Below, piece after piece: positions 18,810 through 27,561 of a DNA stretch of 64,000 bases. The notes below the pieces were generated by a model that did not search any database, was not told the DNA's origin, and saw only the letters and a list, made by a program, of their open reading frames with translations. Positions within the stretch are counted from its first letter, which is position 1; each line of letters starts with the position of its first letter. Source of the stretch: Azospirillum thermophilum (GTDB taxonomy: Bacteria; Pseudomonadota; Alphaproteobacteria; Azospirillales; Azospirillaceae); assembly GCF_003130795.1 (NCBI RefSeq), contig NZ_CP029356.1, positions 1 through 64,000 of the forward strand. Reading direction: 5' to 3'. The translations under genes and the position numbers were made by a program.

Positions 18810-19720
18810 CGCGCACCGCCCTGGCGGACGCCATGCCTGAGGTAAATCCAGCCGACCAGCCCCGCCATCGCATAGGAGACGAAGCCCAGCGCGTTCGCCA
18901 CGCCGTAGTCTCCATGGGCATTGATGCGGTAGGCCATGTCGACGGTGATCATGGTCGGGCTGTTGGGGTTGATCATCATCGGCACGGACATCACCGACAG
19001 CATGGTCACAAAGCTGAGGATCAGGCCCACCACCAGCGTCGGGCGGACCTGCGGCACGACGATTTCCGCCAGGATGCGCAGCCGCCCGGCGCCAAGATCG
19101 CGCGCCGCCTCGATGGTGGAGCGGTCGAGGGAGGCCATGGCCCCCGCCACCATCAGGGCGACGAAGGGCGTCTGCTTCCAGACGAAGGTCACCACCACGC
19201 CGCGCCAGTCCAGCAGGCTCGCCGCCTGTAGCGGCTCGATGATCCCGCTGCCGATCAGCGCATTGTTCATCAGCCCGTTCTTGGCGAGGACGGACCGCAT
19301 CATCTGGCTCGCCACGATGAAGGGGATGAACAGCGGCCAGCGGTAGAGCCAGCGCAGGACGGCAACCGCCGTCCGGTTCTCCCCCAGCGTCAGATAGCCG
19401 CCGATCGCCACCGCCAGCAGCGCCACCAGCAGGGTGGAGAGCAGGACGATCGCCAGGGTGAACAGCATGTCGAGGTGATAGAGCTCGAACGCCTTGGCAA
19501 AGTTGGCGAGCGTCCACTCCCCCTCGCGGCTGCGGAAGGCGCTGACCGCCGAGAAGCCCAGGGGATAGAGGAAGAACAGCACGACCATCGCCAGGGCGGG
19601 CGCGACCAGCAGCAGCCCCCAACCCCAGCCGGCGGCGCGGGCGGCGGCGGCCCGCCCCCCGCGCATGCGGGGGGCTGCCGCCGGGTCGATCACGGCGTCA
19701 GTTGGCAACGGTCCGCTCAT
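18806..19720 (-). CDS. ABC importer permease 1
   Basis: 304 residues. A polar N-terminus (1-33) is followed by six or so hydrophobic segments. The EAA loop is EAARDLGAGRLRILAEIVVP about two thirds along the protein. PotB-like order. The ATG at 19720 lies 23 bases inside the 3' end of the solute-binding protein gene, so translation is probably coupled. Acts in the inner membrane with permease 2. Confidence 0.87.
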   Translation of the reverse strand: MSGPLPTDAVIDPAAAPRMRGGRAAAARAAGWGWGLLLVAPALAMVVLFFLYPLGFSAVSAFRSREGEWTLANFAKAFELYHLDMLFTLAIVLLSTLLVALLAVAIGGYLTLGENRTAVAVLRWLYRWPLFIPFIVASQMMRSVLAKNGLMNNALIGSGIIEPLQAASLLDWRGVVVTFVWKQTPFVALMVAGAMASLDRSTIEAARDLGAGRLRILAEIVVPQVRPTLVVGLILSFVTMLSVMSVPMMINPNSPTMITVDMAYRINAHGDYGVANALGFVSYAMAGLVGWIYLRHGVRQGGAR

Positions 19721-20852
19721 AGGCTTCCATGATGTCGGTGAAGTAGGCCGACAGCGGGAAGGGCTTGCCCTTGCTCGCCAGTTCCTCCGGCTTCACGTCG
19801 GTGAACAGCCTGGCCCAGGTCTTCTCGTCCAGCTTGGCCTGGACATGCTGGGCGTCGATGCCCGGATACCAGTTGAAGCGCTTGACGATGCCCTCGGCCT
19901 GTACCTCGGGGCTGGTCGCCATCTCGATGAACTTGCGGGCGGCCTCCTGGTTGGCGGCCTTGGCCGGGACGACATAGTACATGGGCTGGCCGGGCATGCC
20001 CGGACTGATGAGCTGCAGCTTCAGGTTCGGGCTGAGGCGGCCGTCCGCCTGCCAGGTGTAGAACATGTCGACCCACACCGGCCCCATGGCGATCTCGCCG
20101 CGGTTCAGCATGTCGAGCGTGCCGGCGTTGCCGGGGGTCAGCGTGACGCTCCTGTTGAACTCCTTCAGGCCGGACAGCGCCTGTTCGATCGCCGGCTTCA
20201 TCGCCGCGTCATAGGGACCCTTCTCCAGCTTCGCGGCGTCGGCCATGTTGGCGCCGACCCAGCCGGTGACGAAGCCGACGCCCGACATGCCGCCCTTGAT
20301 CCCGTTGTAGCCGAAGGCCTTCGGGTTGGCCTTCACCCACTGCGCCAGCTCGGCATAGGTCCTGGGCGGGGCCTTCACCAGATCCGGGTTGTAGGCCAGC
20401 GCGATCTGGCTGTGGAACATCGGCAGCACATAGCCGGTGACATCGGCGCCGAGCGCGTTGCGCGCGGTGTCGCGGGTCGACAGCGCCCCGGTCCTGACGT
20501 CCTTGGCGTAGGAGGCGAGCAGCTTCTCCGTCACCATCTGCCCGGCCATCTTCTGGTGGATGACGGCGACATCGACGTCCCAGTTCGCGGCGCCGGCGGC
20601 GGCCTGGGCGCTCAGCTTCTCATAGATCTTCTGCGATCCGGCATCGCCGGGGCCGGTACCGGCCGCCCGCACCTTCACGCCGGGATTCTGCGCCTCGAAC
20701 TTCGGCGCCAGATAGTCGTTCACGTAATCGACCATGTTCTGGTCGCCGGCGGTCACGACGGTCAGCACCGTCTCCGCCCTGACCGGCGCGGCGGCGAGGC
20801 CGGCGGCGAGCGCCAGACCGGCGACGCCCGCGAACAGCGTGCTCAGCTTCAT
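19698..20852 (-). CDS. ABC importer solute-binding protein (family 1 type)
   Basis: 384 residues from the ATG at 20852, with AAGGGGG 7 bases upstream. A Sec signal peptide covers residues 1-26, ending VRA. The mature start ETVLTVVTAGDQNMVDYV and the later MGPVWVDMF and PAKAANQEAARKFIEM segments follow the pattern of family 1 extracellular solute-binding proteins (spermidine, iron, thiamine, phosphonate, sugar-phosphate types). The ligand cannot be named. It sits between the ATPase gene and the permeases on one strand. Confidence 0.87.
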   Translation of the reverse strand: MKLSTLFAGVAGLALAAGLAAAPVRAETVLTVVTAGDQNMVDYVNDYLAPKFEAQNPGVKVRAAGTGPGDAGSQKIYEKLSAQAAAGAANWDVDVAVIHQKMAGQMVTEKLLASYAKDVRTGALSTRDTARNALGADVTGYVLPMFHSQIALAYNPDLVKAPPRTYAELAQWVKANPKAFGYNGIKGGMSGVGFVTGWVGANMADAAKLEKGPYDAAMKPAIEQALSGLKEFNRSVTLTPGNAGTLDMLNRGEIAMGPVWVDMFYTWQADGRLSPNLKLQLISPGMPGQPMYYVVPAKAANQEAARKFIEMATSPEVQAEGIVKRFNWYPGIDAQHVQAKLDEKTWARLFTDVKPEELASKGKPFPLSAYFTDIMEAYERTVAN

Positions 20853-20899
20853 GTGATGTCCCCCTTCCCCTGTTGATGTCCCCTGGTGATGCGTACGCC

Positions 20900-21988
20900 T
20901 CAGGCCGTCCCGGTCGCCGGGAAGCAGTGCAGGGCCGAAGGCGGAATGGCGATGGCGACCGCGTCGCCGACCGACCGGCGCTCGTCGTCGTCGACCAGGA
21001 ACGAGGTGGCGCCGACCATGACTCCGTAGCGCCAGCGCCCGCCGGGATAGGCGGTCTGCGTGATGCGGCCGCGCAGGACCAGCATGTCGGCCGGCGCGTC
21101 GCCGGAGCCGACCAGGCGGGCCGCCTCGCTGCGGAAATGCGCCGCGATGGAGCCGGCGGCGCCATCGGCGACATGCACGCCGCCCTCCCCGACCGGCAGC
21201 CGCACGGCGTCGTGGTCCGGGCCTGCGGCGATGTCGAGAGCGCCGTCCGTCGGCCGGGCGACCAGGGCCACGACATTCTCGGCACCGAGGAAGCTGGCGA
21301 CGAAGCGGCTGGCCGGGCGGTGATAGACCTCCTCCGGCGTGCCGACCTGGGCGATGGAGCCGGCATTCAGGATCACGATGCGGTCGGCCATCACCATGGC
21401 CTCCTCGCGGTCGTGGGTCACATGGACCGCGGTGATGCCCAGCCGCTGCTGCAGCGCGCGGATCTCGTGGCGCAGCTCCATCCGGATGCGGGCGTCGAGG
21501 TTCGACAGCGGCTCGTCCAGCAGCAGGATCTCCGGGTTGACCGCCAGCGCCCGGCCGAGCGCCACGCGCTGCCGCTGGCCGCCGGAAAGCTGCGTGACGT
21601 TGCGGTCGCCCAGCCCGTCGAGCTTCAGCAGCTTCAGCATCTCGGCCACGCGGTCGGCGATGCGAGGGCGCGGCCAGCGGCGCAGCTTCAGGCCGTAGCC
21701 GATGTTCTGCGCCGTCGTCATGTGCGGCCACAGGGCGTAGGACTGGAACACCATGGCGGTGTCGCGGCGCTCCGGCGGCGCAACGGTCACGTCCCGCCCG
21801 GCGATGGTGATGCGCCCGCCGTCCACCGGCACGAAGCCGGACACCGCGCGCAGCAGCGTGGTCTTGCCGCAGCCCGACGAGCCGAGCAGCGCGACGAACT
21901 CCCCGCGCTGGACGCGCAGGCTCACCCCGTTCAGCACGCGCGCGCCGCCATAGGCGACGGTCAGATCCTCCACGGTCAGCTCGGCCAC
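20900..21988 (-). CDS. ABC importer ATPase
   Basis: 362 residues from a GTG at 21988, chosen for GAAGGGG 9 bases upstream; the frame stays open to 22066 without a better start. Walker A is GSSGCGKTT, the Q-loop FQSYALW, the signature LSGGQRQR and Walker B ILLLDEPLSNLD with the H-loop VTHDREEAM. The last 110 residues form a TOBE-like regulatory domain. This is the PotA/FbpC/UgpC class. A LacI-type operator lies 49 bases upstream of the start, and a lacI-family gene is next on the same strand. Confidence 0.92.
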   Translation of the reverse strand: MAELTVEDLTVAYGGARVLNGVSLRVQRGEFVALLGSSGCGKTTLLRAVSGFVPVDGGRITIAGRDVTVAPPERRDTAMVFQSYALWPHMTTAQNIGYGLKLRRWPRPRIADRVAEMLKLLKLDGLGDRNVTQLSGGQRQRVALGRALAVNPEILLLDEPLSNLDARIRMELRHEIRALQQRLGITAVHVTHDREEAMVMADRIVILNAGSIAQVGTPEEVYHRPASRFVASFLGAENVVALVARPTDGALDIAAGPDHDAVRLPVGEGGVHVADGAAGSIAAHFRSEAARLVGSGDAPADMLVLRGRITQTAYPGGRWRYGVMVGATSFLVDDDERRSVGDAVAIAIPPSALHCFPATGTA

Positions 21989-22036
21989 GGCGCAGATACC
22001 CCTTCGACGTCTCGCACTTGTCAGGTCGGAACGGTC

Positions 22037-22052
22037 TTGCATGCGTATGCAA
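22037..22052. promoter_or_regulatory. LacI-type operator
   Basis: TTGCATGCGTATGCAA is a 16-base palindrome with arms TTGCAT/ATGCAA around GCGT, having the central CG typical of LacI-family operators. It lies 49 bases upstream of the ATPase start and about 75 bases past the end of the lacI-family gene. It likely gives control of the ABC operon by that repressor. Confidence 0.65.
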
Positions 22053-22126
22053 AGCCGCCGCGACACCGTTTAGGCGCGAAGCGTGAAGGCAGAATGATGG
22101 AAGCGTGATGGTTTGATGAAAGCCGC

Positions 22127-23133
22127 CTACAGGCGGGCGGAGCCGCGGCGGACCAGTTCAGGCGCCGGGCGGTGCAGTACGGGCGGCGCCTTGGGATCGG
22201 ACAGCCGTCGTTCCAGCATGTCCATCAGGGTGCCGACGATCTCCTCGACCGGATTGCGCACGGTGGCGAGGTCGAAACTGGGCCAGGCAGCCATCGGCGT
22301 GTCGTCGAAGCCGACGATGGAGACATCGTCCGGCACCCGCAGGCGAAGCGCCGTGCGCGCGGCATCCAGCGCGCCGAAGGCCATGGCGTCGTTGCCGCAG
22401 AACAGCGCGTCCGGCCGCGTCCCGCTCCCAAGCAGCCGCAGCGCCTCGCGATAGCCGCTGTCATAGCGGTAGTCGCCCTGCCCCATGGCGGCCAGCGGCA
22501 CCCCGAGTTCCTCCAGCCTGTCGCGGAAGGCGGCGCTGCGCTCCTGCTCGGAAAAGGCGGTGGGCCGGCCGGCGAGATAGGCGATGCGCCGGTGGCCGGC
22601 GGCGACCAGCGCATCCGCCACCAGCCGGGCGCCGAGCCGGTTGTCGCAGCAGATGCTGTCCACCCCGTCCTCCGCCACCGCCCGGCCATAGAGCAGCAGC
22701 GGCGCCCCAGCGCCATCAGCCCGCGGATGGCGGCGGGCGACACGCTGCCCGCCGTCACCACCACAGCATCCACCTGATAATCGAGCGCCGCCATCGCCGC
22801 CCCGTCGAGGGCATCGGCCGGGTCGCCCCTGACCAGCAACGGCTGCTTGCCGATCGACGCCAGACCGCGGGTCAGCGTCTCGAACAGGTAGGGCTGGAAG
22901 GGACCGTCCAGATCGCCCATGACGACGCCGACCAGATTGGTGCGCCGCGTCGTCAGGCTGCGGGCGATGGCGTTCGGGCGGTAGGACAGCCGCTCCGCCG
23001 CTTCCAGCACGCGGGCGCGCATTTCCGGCGAGACGCTGGCCCCATGGGTGAAGCAGCGCGACACCGCCGACTGGGACACGCCGGCCAGCCGCGCCACATC
23101 CACCGCCGTCGCCCGCCTGCGCTCCCCCGTCAC
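22127..23133 (-). CDS. LacI-family transcriptional regulator, frame broken once
   Basis: Starts at a GTG at 23133. The N-terminal helix-turn-helix is clear: ATAVDVARLAGVSQSAVSR, then a hinge helix (RPNAIARSL). The ligand-binding domain continues to GLMALG, then the frame changes. Adding one G to the four-base run opposite 22705-22708 restores MALGAPLLLYGRAV and the second half, ending with SIVGFDDTPMAAWP and PELVRRGSA, as expected for LacI proteins. Restored length is about 335 residues. The break is probably a homopolymer error. The downstream ABC operon with its operator is the likely target. Confidence 0.8.
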
Positions 23134-23203
23134 CGCTTCCTCCGGTTTCCTCGGCCGAAGCGGTGTTGTAAGGGCATCGCGGGCGGGACGCCAAGCCCCG
23201 GCG

Positions 23204-23890
23204 TCAGGCCTTGCGGTCCAGCAGAGCCAGCAGCGCCTTGGCCGCGTCGGCCGAGGAGGCCGGGTTCTGCCCGGTGACCAGCAACCCGTCGGTCACCACA
23301 TGGGACAGCCAATCCGGCCCGCGGCTGTAGGAGCCGCCATTGGCCTTCAGCATGTCCTCGACCAGGAAGGGCACGACCTTGGTCAGGCCGACCGCCTCCT
23401 CCTCCGTGTTGGTGAAGCCGGTCACCGTCCTGCCGCGGACGAGCGGACCGCCGTCCGGCCCCTTCACCCGGCGCAGCACGCCCGGCGCGTGGCAGACCAG
23501 CCCGACCGGCCGCCCCGCGGCCAGCACCGTCTCGATCAGCCGGATCGAGGTCTCGTCCTCCGACAGATCCCACAGGGGGCCGTGCCCGCCGGGATAGAAG
23601 ACGGCGTCATACTCCTCCTGCCGGACCTCCGGCAGCTTGCGGGTGGCGGCCAGGGCTGCCGTCGCTTCGGCATCCGCCTCGAAGCGGCGGGTGGCCTCGG
23701 TCTGGGCGCCGGCCACGCGGCTGGACGGATCGAGCGGCGGCTGCCCGCCCTTCGGCGAGGCCAGCGTCAGCTCAGCCCCGGCGTCCTTGAACACGTAATA
23801 GGGGGCGGCCAGTTCCTCCAGCCAGAAGCCGGTCTGCTTGCCGGTGTCGCCGAGCCTGTCATGCGAGGTCAGGACGATCAGGATCTTCAT
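23204..23890 (-). CDS. DJ-1/PfpI family protein, Hsp31-like (glyoxalase III type)
   Basis: 228 residues. The nucleophile elbow is C133-H134 in GLVCHAPGVL and the conserved acidic partner is E25 in TGFWLEEL. The segment YPGGHGPLWDL is typical of the Hsp31-like clade, which includes glutathione-independent glyoxalases that convert methylglyoxal to lactate, and chaperone-like members. Cytosolic, no signal peptide. It lies 29 bases after an NADP-dependent reductase gene, in a row of carbonyl-handling genes on the minus strand, which supports an aldehyde detoxification role. Confidence 0.87.
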   Translation of the reverse strand: MKILIVLTSHDRLGDTGKQTGFWLEELAAPYYVFKDAGAELTLASPKGGQPPLDPSSRVAGAQTEATRRFEADAEATAALAATRKLPEVRQEEYDAVFYPGGHGPLWDLSEDETSIRLIETVLAAGRPVGLVCHAPGVLRRVKGPDGGPLVRGRTVTGFTNTEEEAVGLTKVVPFLVEDMLKANGGSYSRGPDWLSHVVTDGLLVTGQNPASSADAAKALLALLDRKA

Positions 23891-23918
23891 GTCTGCGAAC
23901 CCTTCTCCCGTTGTGCGG

Positions 23919-24944
23919 TCAGTCGGCGATGCGGACGACGACCTTGCCGAAGTTCCTGCCCTCCAACAGCCCGATGAAGGCGGCGGGCGCGTTCTCCAGA
24001 CCCTCGGCGATATCCTCGCGGATCTTCACCTTCCCCTCGCCGACCCAGCCGCTCATCTGGCGCAGGAACTCCATGAACTCCGGACCGTAATGGTCGGAGA
24101 TGATGAAGCCCTGCATCCGGATGCGCTTGGTCAGGATGTTGCGGCTCAGCAGCGGCAGCTTGTCCGGCCCGGCCGGCAGGGCCGTGTCGTTGTAATGGGC
24201 GATCAGGCCGCAGACCGGCACGCGGGCGTGCACGTTCAGCAGCGGCAGCACCGCATCGAACACCGCACCGCCGACATTCTCGAAATAGACGTCGATCCCC
24301 TGGGGAACCGCCGCCTTCAGCGTCGCGGCGAAATCAGGATCGCGCCGGTCGATGCAGGCGTCGAAGCCAAGCTCATCCACCACGTAGCGGCACTTGTCCT
24401 CGCCGCCGGCGATGCCGACCACCCGGCAGCCCTTGATCCTGGCGATCTGCCCGACCACCGATCCGACGGCGCCGCTGGCCGAGGCGACCACCACCGTCTC
24501 GCCCGCCTTCGGCTCTCCGATCGCCAGCAGCCCGTGCCACGCGGTGAAGCCCGGCATGCCGAGCACGCTGAGCGCGTAGGAGGGATGCGGCAGGGCGGGA
24601 TCGAGCTTCACCAGCCCGGTCCCGTCCGACAGCTCGTAGTCCTGCCAGTTGCCGTAGGCGGCGACCACGTCGCCCGGCCTGAAGTCCGGATGGTTGGAAA
24701 TCTCCACCCGGCTGACCGTGCCGCCGCCCATCACCTCGCCCAGCCCGACCGGCGCGACGTAGGACGGCCCCTCGCTCATCCGGCCCCGCATATAGGGGTC
24801 GAGCGAGAGGAAGAGGTTGCGCAGCAGAAGCTGCCCCTGGGCCGGGGACGGCACCTCGGCCTGTTCCAGCCGGAAATTCTCCGGCACCGGCGCGCCGTTG
24901 GGGCGGGACGCGAGGACGATGCGGCGGTTCACCCTGGTGGTCAT
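23919..24944 (-). CDS. NADP-dependent medium-chain oxidoreductase (CurA-like)
   Basis: 341 residues of the zinc-free medium-chain reductase family that includes curcumin reductase CurA and leukotriene B4 dehydrogenase-like enzymes, which reduce the C=C bond of unsaturated carbonyls. Visible are the N-terminal NRRIVLASRPNG, the early LSLDPYMRGRM, the nucleotide-binding VASASGAVGSVVGQIA and the C-terminal GLLEGRNFGKVVVRI. The start ATG is at 24944, 53 bases after the alcohol dehydrogenase stop. It probably shares a transcript with that gene and the PfpI gene. Confidence 0.9.
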   Translation of the reverse strand: MTTRVNRRIVLASRPNGAPVPENFRLEQAEVPSPAQGQLLLRNLFLSLDPYMRGRMSEGPSYVAPVGLGEVMGGGTVSRVEISNHPDFRPGDVVAAYGNWQDYELSDGTGLVKLDPALPHPSYALSVLGMPGFTAWHGLLAIGEPKAGETVVVASASGAVGSVVGQIARIKGCRVVGIAGGEDKCRYVVDELGFDACIDRRDPDFAATLKAAVPQGIDVYFENVGGAVFDAVLPLLNVHARVPVCGLIAHYNDTALPAGPDKLPLLSRNILTKRIRMQGFIISDHYGPEFMEFLRQMSGWVGEGKVKIREDIAEGLENAPAAFIGLLEGRNFGKVVVRIAD

Positions 24945-24997
24945 GGCGTCTCTCCTTGATCCGTTGTTCGGTTTGGGGGAATGGGGAACCGGCCCGA

Positions 24998-26155
24998 TTA
25001 CAGGGCCGCTTCGAGGATGCGGCGGCTGACCTGCGGCGTGATCTCCTCCTGCTCTCCCAGCGCCACCATGCCGTGCGCCTCGAGCTGGGAGACGATGCCG
25101 TCGATCGCCGCGGCGTCCAGGCCGTAGTCGGACAGGCGGGTCTTGATGCCCATCCCGTTGAAGAACGTCTCGGTCCGGGCGATGGCGGCCTCGATGCGCT
25201 CGTCCTCCGTGCCCTGCGTGATGTGCCAGACGCGCTCGGCATACTGCAGCAGCTTGGCCCGCTTGGCCTCCCGCCGCTCGCGCAGCAGGGACGGCAGGAC
25301 GATGGCCAGCGTGCGGGCATGGTCGATGCCGTGCCGCGCGGTCAGCTCATGGCCGATCATATGGGTTGCCCAGTCCTGCGGCACGCCGGCCCCGATCAGG
25401 CCGTTCAGCGCCAGCGTCGCGGTCCACATCAGGTTGGCGCGGACCTCGTAGTTCCCGGCTTCCGCCAGGGCCTTCGGGCCGATCTCGACCAGCGTCTGCA
25501 GCAGCCCCTCGGCGAAGCGGTCCTGCACCGGCGCGGAAACCGGATAGGTCAGATACTGTTCGATGATATGGACGAAGGCATCGACGACGCCGTTCGCCAC
25601 CTGCCGCGGCGGCAGCGTGTAGGTCTTGGTCGGGTCGAGGATCGAGAAGCGCGGGAAGACATGCGGGCTCATGAAGGCCAGCTTGGCGTGGGTCGCCTTG
25701 CGCGTGATGACGGCGCCGCTGTTCATCTCCGACCCGGTGGCCGGCAGGGTCAGCACGCTCCCGAACGGCAGGGCGTCCGTCACGCCGGCGCCGTGGCCCT
25801 CCAGGATCGCCCAGGGATCCCCGTCGAAGCGGACGGCCGCGGCGACGAACTTGGTGCCGTCGATGACCGAGCCGCCGCCGACCGCCAGCAGGAAATCAAG
25901 CTTTTCGCTGCGGATCAGCTCGACAGCCCTCATCAGCGTCTCATAGGTCGGGTTCGGCTCGATGCCGCCGAACTCGCGCAGCTCACGCCCGCCGAGTGCC
26001 GACTTCACCTCGTCGAGCGTGCCGGTCCGCCGGGCGCTCTCGCCGCCGAACAGCACCAGCACCCGCGCATCGGCCGGCACCAGCCGGTCGAGCTGCGCCA
26101 CCGTCCCCTTGCCGAAGACGATGCGGGTGGGATTGTAGAATTCGAAATCCAGCAT
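24998..26155 (-). CDS. Iron-containing alcohol dehydrogenase (YqhD/BDH-like)
   Basis: 385 residues. The N-terminal LDFEFYNPTRIVFGKG, nucleotide loop GGGSVIDGTKF and metal-site segment HMIGHELTARHGIDHARTLAIVLP match the NADPH-dependent butanol dehydrogenase/YqhD group, which reduces short aldehydes to alcohols. Start ATG at 26155. A TetR-type palindrome lies 25 bases upstream of the start, the same element found before the tetR gene. First gene of a row with the CurA-like reductase and PfpI protein. Confidence 0.9.
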   Translation of the reverse strand: MLDFEFYNPTRIVFGKGTVAQLDRLVPADARVLVLFGGESARRTGTLDEVKSALGGRELREFGGIEPNPTYETLMRAVELIRSEKLDFLLAVGGGSVIDGTKFVAAAVRFDGDPWAILEGHGAGVTDALPFGSVLTLPATGSEMNSGAVITRKATHAKLAFMSPHVFPRFSILDPTKTYTLPPRQVANGVVDAFVHIIEQYLTYPVSAPVQDRFAEGLLQTLVEIGPKALAEAGNYEVRANLMWTATLALNGLIGAGVPQDWATHMIGHELTARHGIDHARTLAIVLPSLLRERREAKRAKLLQYAERVWHITQGTEDERIEAAIARTETFFNGMGIKTRLSDYGLDAAAIDGIVSQLEAHGMVALGEQEEITPQVSRRILEAAL

Positions 26156-26179
26156 GTCGTACCTTCTATTGGTCTCTAT

Positions 26180-26194
26180 TAGACCGGTCGTCTA
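26180..26194. promoter_or_regulatory. TetR-type operator, copy 1 (alcohol dehydrogenase)
   Basis: TAGACCGGTCGTCTA: arms TAGAC/GTCTA around five bases. The same 15 bases occur at 26877-26891 before the tetR gene. Its position 25 bases from the alcohol dehydrogenase start would block transcription when bound. Confidence 0.75.
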
Positions 26195-26206
26195 GAAAGC
26201 GGCTGT

Positions 26207-26241
26207 AAAAAAGGCGGAGCCTCATCCGATCGGGCTCCGCC
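26207..26241 (-). terminator. Intrinsic terminator of the tetR gene
   Basis: A 9-bp stem (GGCGGAGCC / GGCTCCGCC, 26213-26241, 11-base loop) is followed on the minus strand by six T (opposite 26207-26212). It lies 9 bases past the tetR stop and separates tetR from the alcohol dehydrogenase operon, so each has its own promoter and operator. Confidence 0.88.
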
Positions 26242-26249
26242 GCCTCCCG

Positions 26250-26855
26250 CTAGCCGGCGCGGTCGAGATTGAGCAGGCGTCGCGTGGCCGCCAGCGCCGT
26301 CTCCAGCGGCTGGATGTCACGGGTGATCTTCCCCAGCAGGCTGGCGCCCAGCCATAGCTGGTAGAGGGTCTGGGCAAGCGTCATGGCATCGCCCTCGATG
26401 GAGAGCGAACCGTCGGCCACCCCCTCCTCGATCGCCCGGGCGACGCGCCGGACCAACTGGGCGGTGCCGCGTTCAAGGACCGCGCGCATCGCCTCCGACA
26501 GGTCGGAGACCTCGGCGCCGAGCTTCACGGCGAGGCATTTCCCCTGCGGGTCGCAACTCGCCTGGGTGCTCAGCCAATGCTCCCAATAGCCCATCAGCCG
26601 TTCGGCGCCGGTCAGGCCGGGCTTGGACAGCAGGGTGTCGAGCGCCGCGAGGTAGTTCCGGAAGTAGGTCTCCAGCAGGGCCTCGCCGAAGGCGTCCTTG
26701 GAACTGAAGTAATGGTAGAAGGAGCCCTTCGGGACCCCGGCGGCCGCCAGGATCTCGTTCAGCCCGACCGCGGAGAATCCCTTGCCCCCGATGATGCGCT
26801 GGCCGGTCTCCAGAATGTGCCTGCGGGCGTCGATGGTATGGGCTGCGGTCGTCAT
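26250..26855 (-). CDS. TetR-family regulator (NemR/AcuR-like)
   Basis: 201 residues. The helix-turn-helix is GLNEILAAAGVPKGSFYHYF (residues 31-50). The C-terminal domain has two cysteines six residues apart, C102 and C108 (SCDPQGKCLAVKLGAEV), a pattern reminiscent of NemR, whose cysteines sense electrophiles such as methylglyoxal and quinones. Start ATG at 26855. The same palindrome sits 22 bases upstream of this gene and in front of the alcohol dehydrogenase, so it probably represses itself and the detoxification genes. The sensing chemistry is inferred. Confidence 0.87.
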   Translation of the reverse strand: MTTAAHTIDARRHILETGQRIIGGKGFSAVGLNEILAAAGVPKGSFYHYFSSKDAFGEALLETYFRNYLAALDTLLSKPGLTGAERLMGYWEHWLSTQASCDPQGKCLAVKLGAEVSDLSEAMRAVLERGTAQLVRRVARAIEEGVADGSLSIEGDAMTLAQTLYQLWLGASLLGKITRDIQPLETALAATRRLLNLDRAG

Positions 26856-26876
26856 GGATGCTCATATAGTCTCGAT

Positions 26877-26891
26877 TAGACCGGTCGTCTA
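26877..26891. promoter_or_regulatory. TetR-type operator, copy 2 (tetR)
   Basis: Identical 15-base palindrome to 26180-26194, with extended identity on both sides (ATTAGACC... and ...GTCTAG). It lies 22 bases upstream of the tetR start and fits autoregulation. Confidence 0.75.
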
Positions 26892-27027
26892 GTGGAGAAA
26901 TCCGCTGGAGGAGCCGCCGCCGCCGCCATGCGCCATTATTCCCAGGTCAGCCCGGTGAAATGTGCAGGATCATACCATGGCGTGTCGGCGCTAGAATCGG
27001 GGATTGCTGACGCGCGGGGAGGCGACG

Positions 27028-27525
27028 ATGAAACCCGTGATGGCCATGATGGTCGCAGCGCCCCTGCTGCTGGCGAGCGGCCCCGGCACGACCACCGACC
27101 TGCACCACTTCTGGGAGCAGACCTGCGGCGACTGCCACCGGCACGCCGGCGAGTTCGCGCGCAAGGCCCTGACGGTGAAGGACGGAAAGCTCCAGGGCAG
27201 CCACCACAAGGACAACCTCCTGGTGTTCCTGGAGCATCACTACCTGCCGCAGGACCTCGTGCAGCCGATGTACGACATGCTGCTCGCCCAGGCGGAAACC
27301 GCGCCCGAGTTCAAGCAACGCTGCGGGCGCTGCCACGAGACCGCCGCCGATCTGGCCCGCGAATCGCTGGAGCTGCGCGACGGCGTCCTGACGGGACGGG
27401 ACAGTGGCCGTCCCGTGGCCGCCTTCCTTCCCCGCCATGCCAAGCTGCGCCTCACCGCCGAGGAGACCGATTTCTTCGTCCGGCTGCTGACCCGGGTCGA
27501 GCGCGAGGTCCACTCCGGCGGCTGA
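27028..27525 (+). CDS. Diheme c-type cytochrome with duplicated module
   Basis: 165 residues from the ATG at 27028, with GGGGAGG 6 bases upstream. A short hydrophobic N-terminus acts as signal peptide. Heme sites are C33-x-x-C36-H37 (CGDCH) and C99-x-x-C102-H103 (CGRCH). The sequence after each site is similar: the stretch CGDCH...FARKALTVKDGKLQG aligns with CGRCH...LARESLELRDGVLTG, so the protein looks like a tandem duplication of a monoheme module of about 66 residues. Periplasmic electron carrier or part of a redox enzyme; partner unknown. Convergent with a DUF2892 gene. Confidence 0.82.
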   Translation: MKPVMAMMVAAPLLLASGPGTTTDLHHFWEQTCGDCHRHAGEFARKALTVKDGKLQGSHHKDNLLVFLEHHYLPQDLVQPMYDMLLAQAETAPEFKQRCGRCHETAADLARESLELRDGVLTGRDSGRPVAAFLPRHAKLRLTAEETDFFVRLLTRVEREVHSGG

Positions 27526-27561
27526 GCTCCGCGCCCGCCCCGGTCCAGGACGGATCCCCGA

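Noticed and set aside
20888..20895. GCGTACGC palindrome between the ABC ATPase and solute-binding genes as a second LacI operator
   Set aside because: Only 8 bases, common by chance in GC-rich DNA, and without the TTGCAT arms of the better site at 22037.
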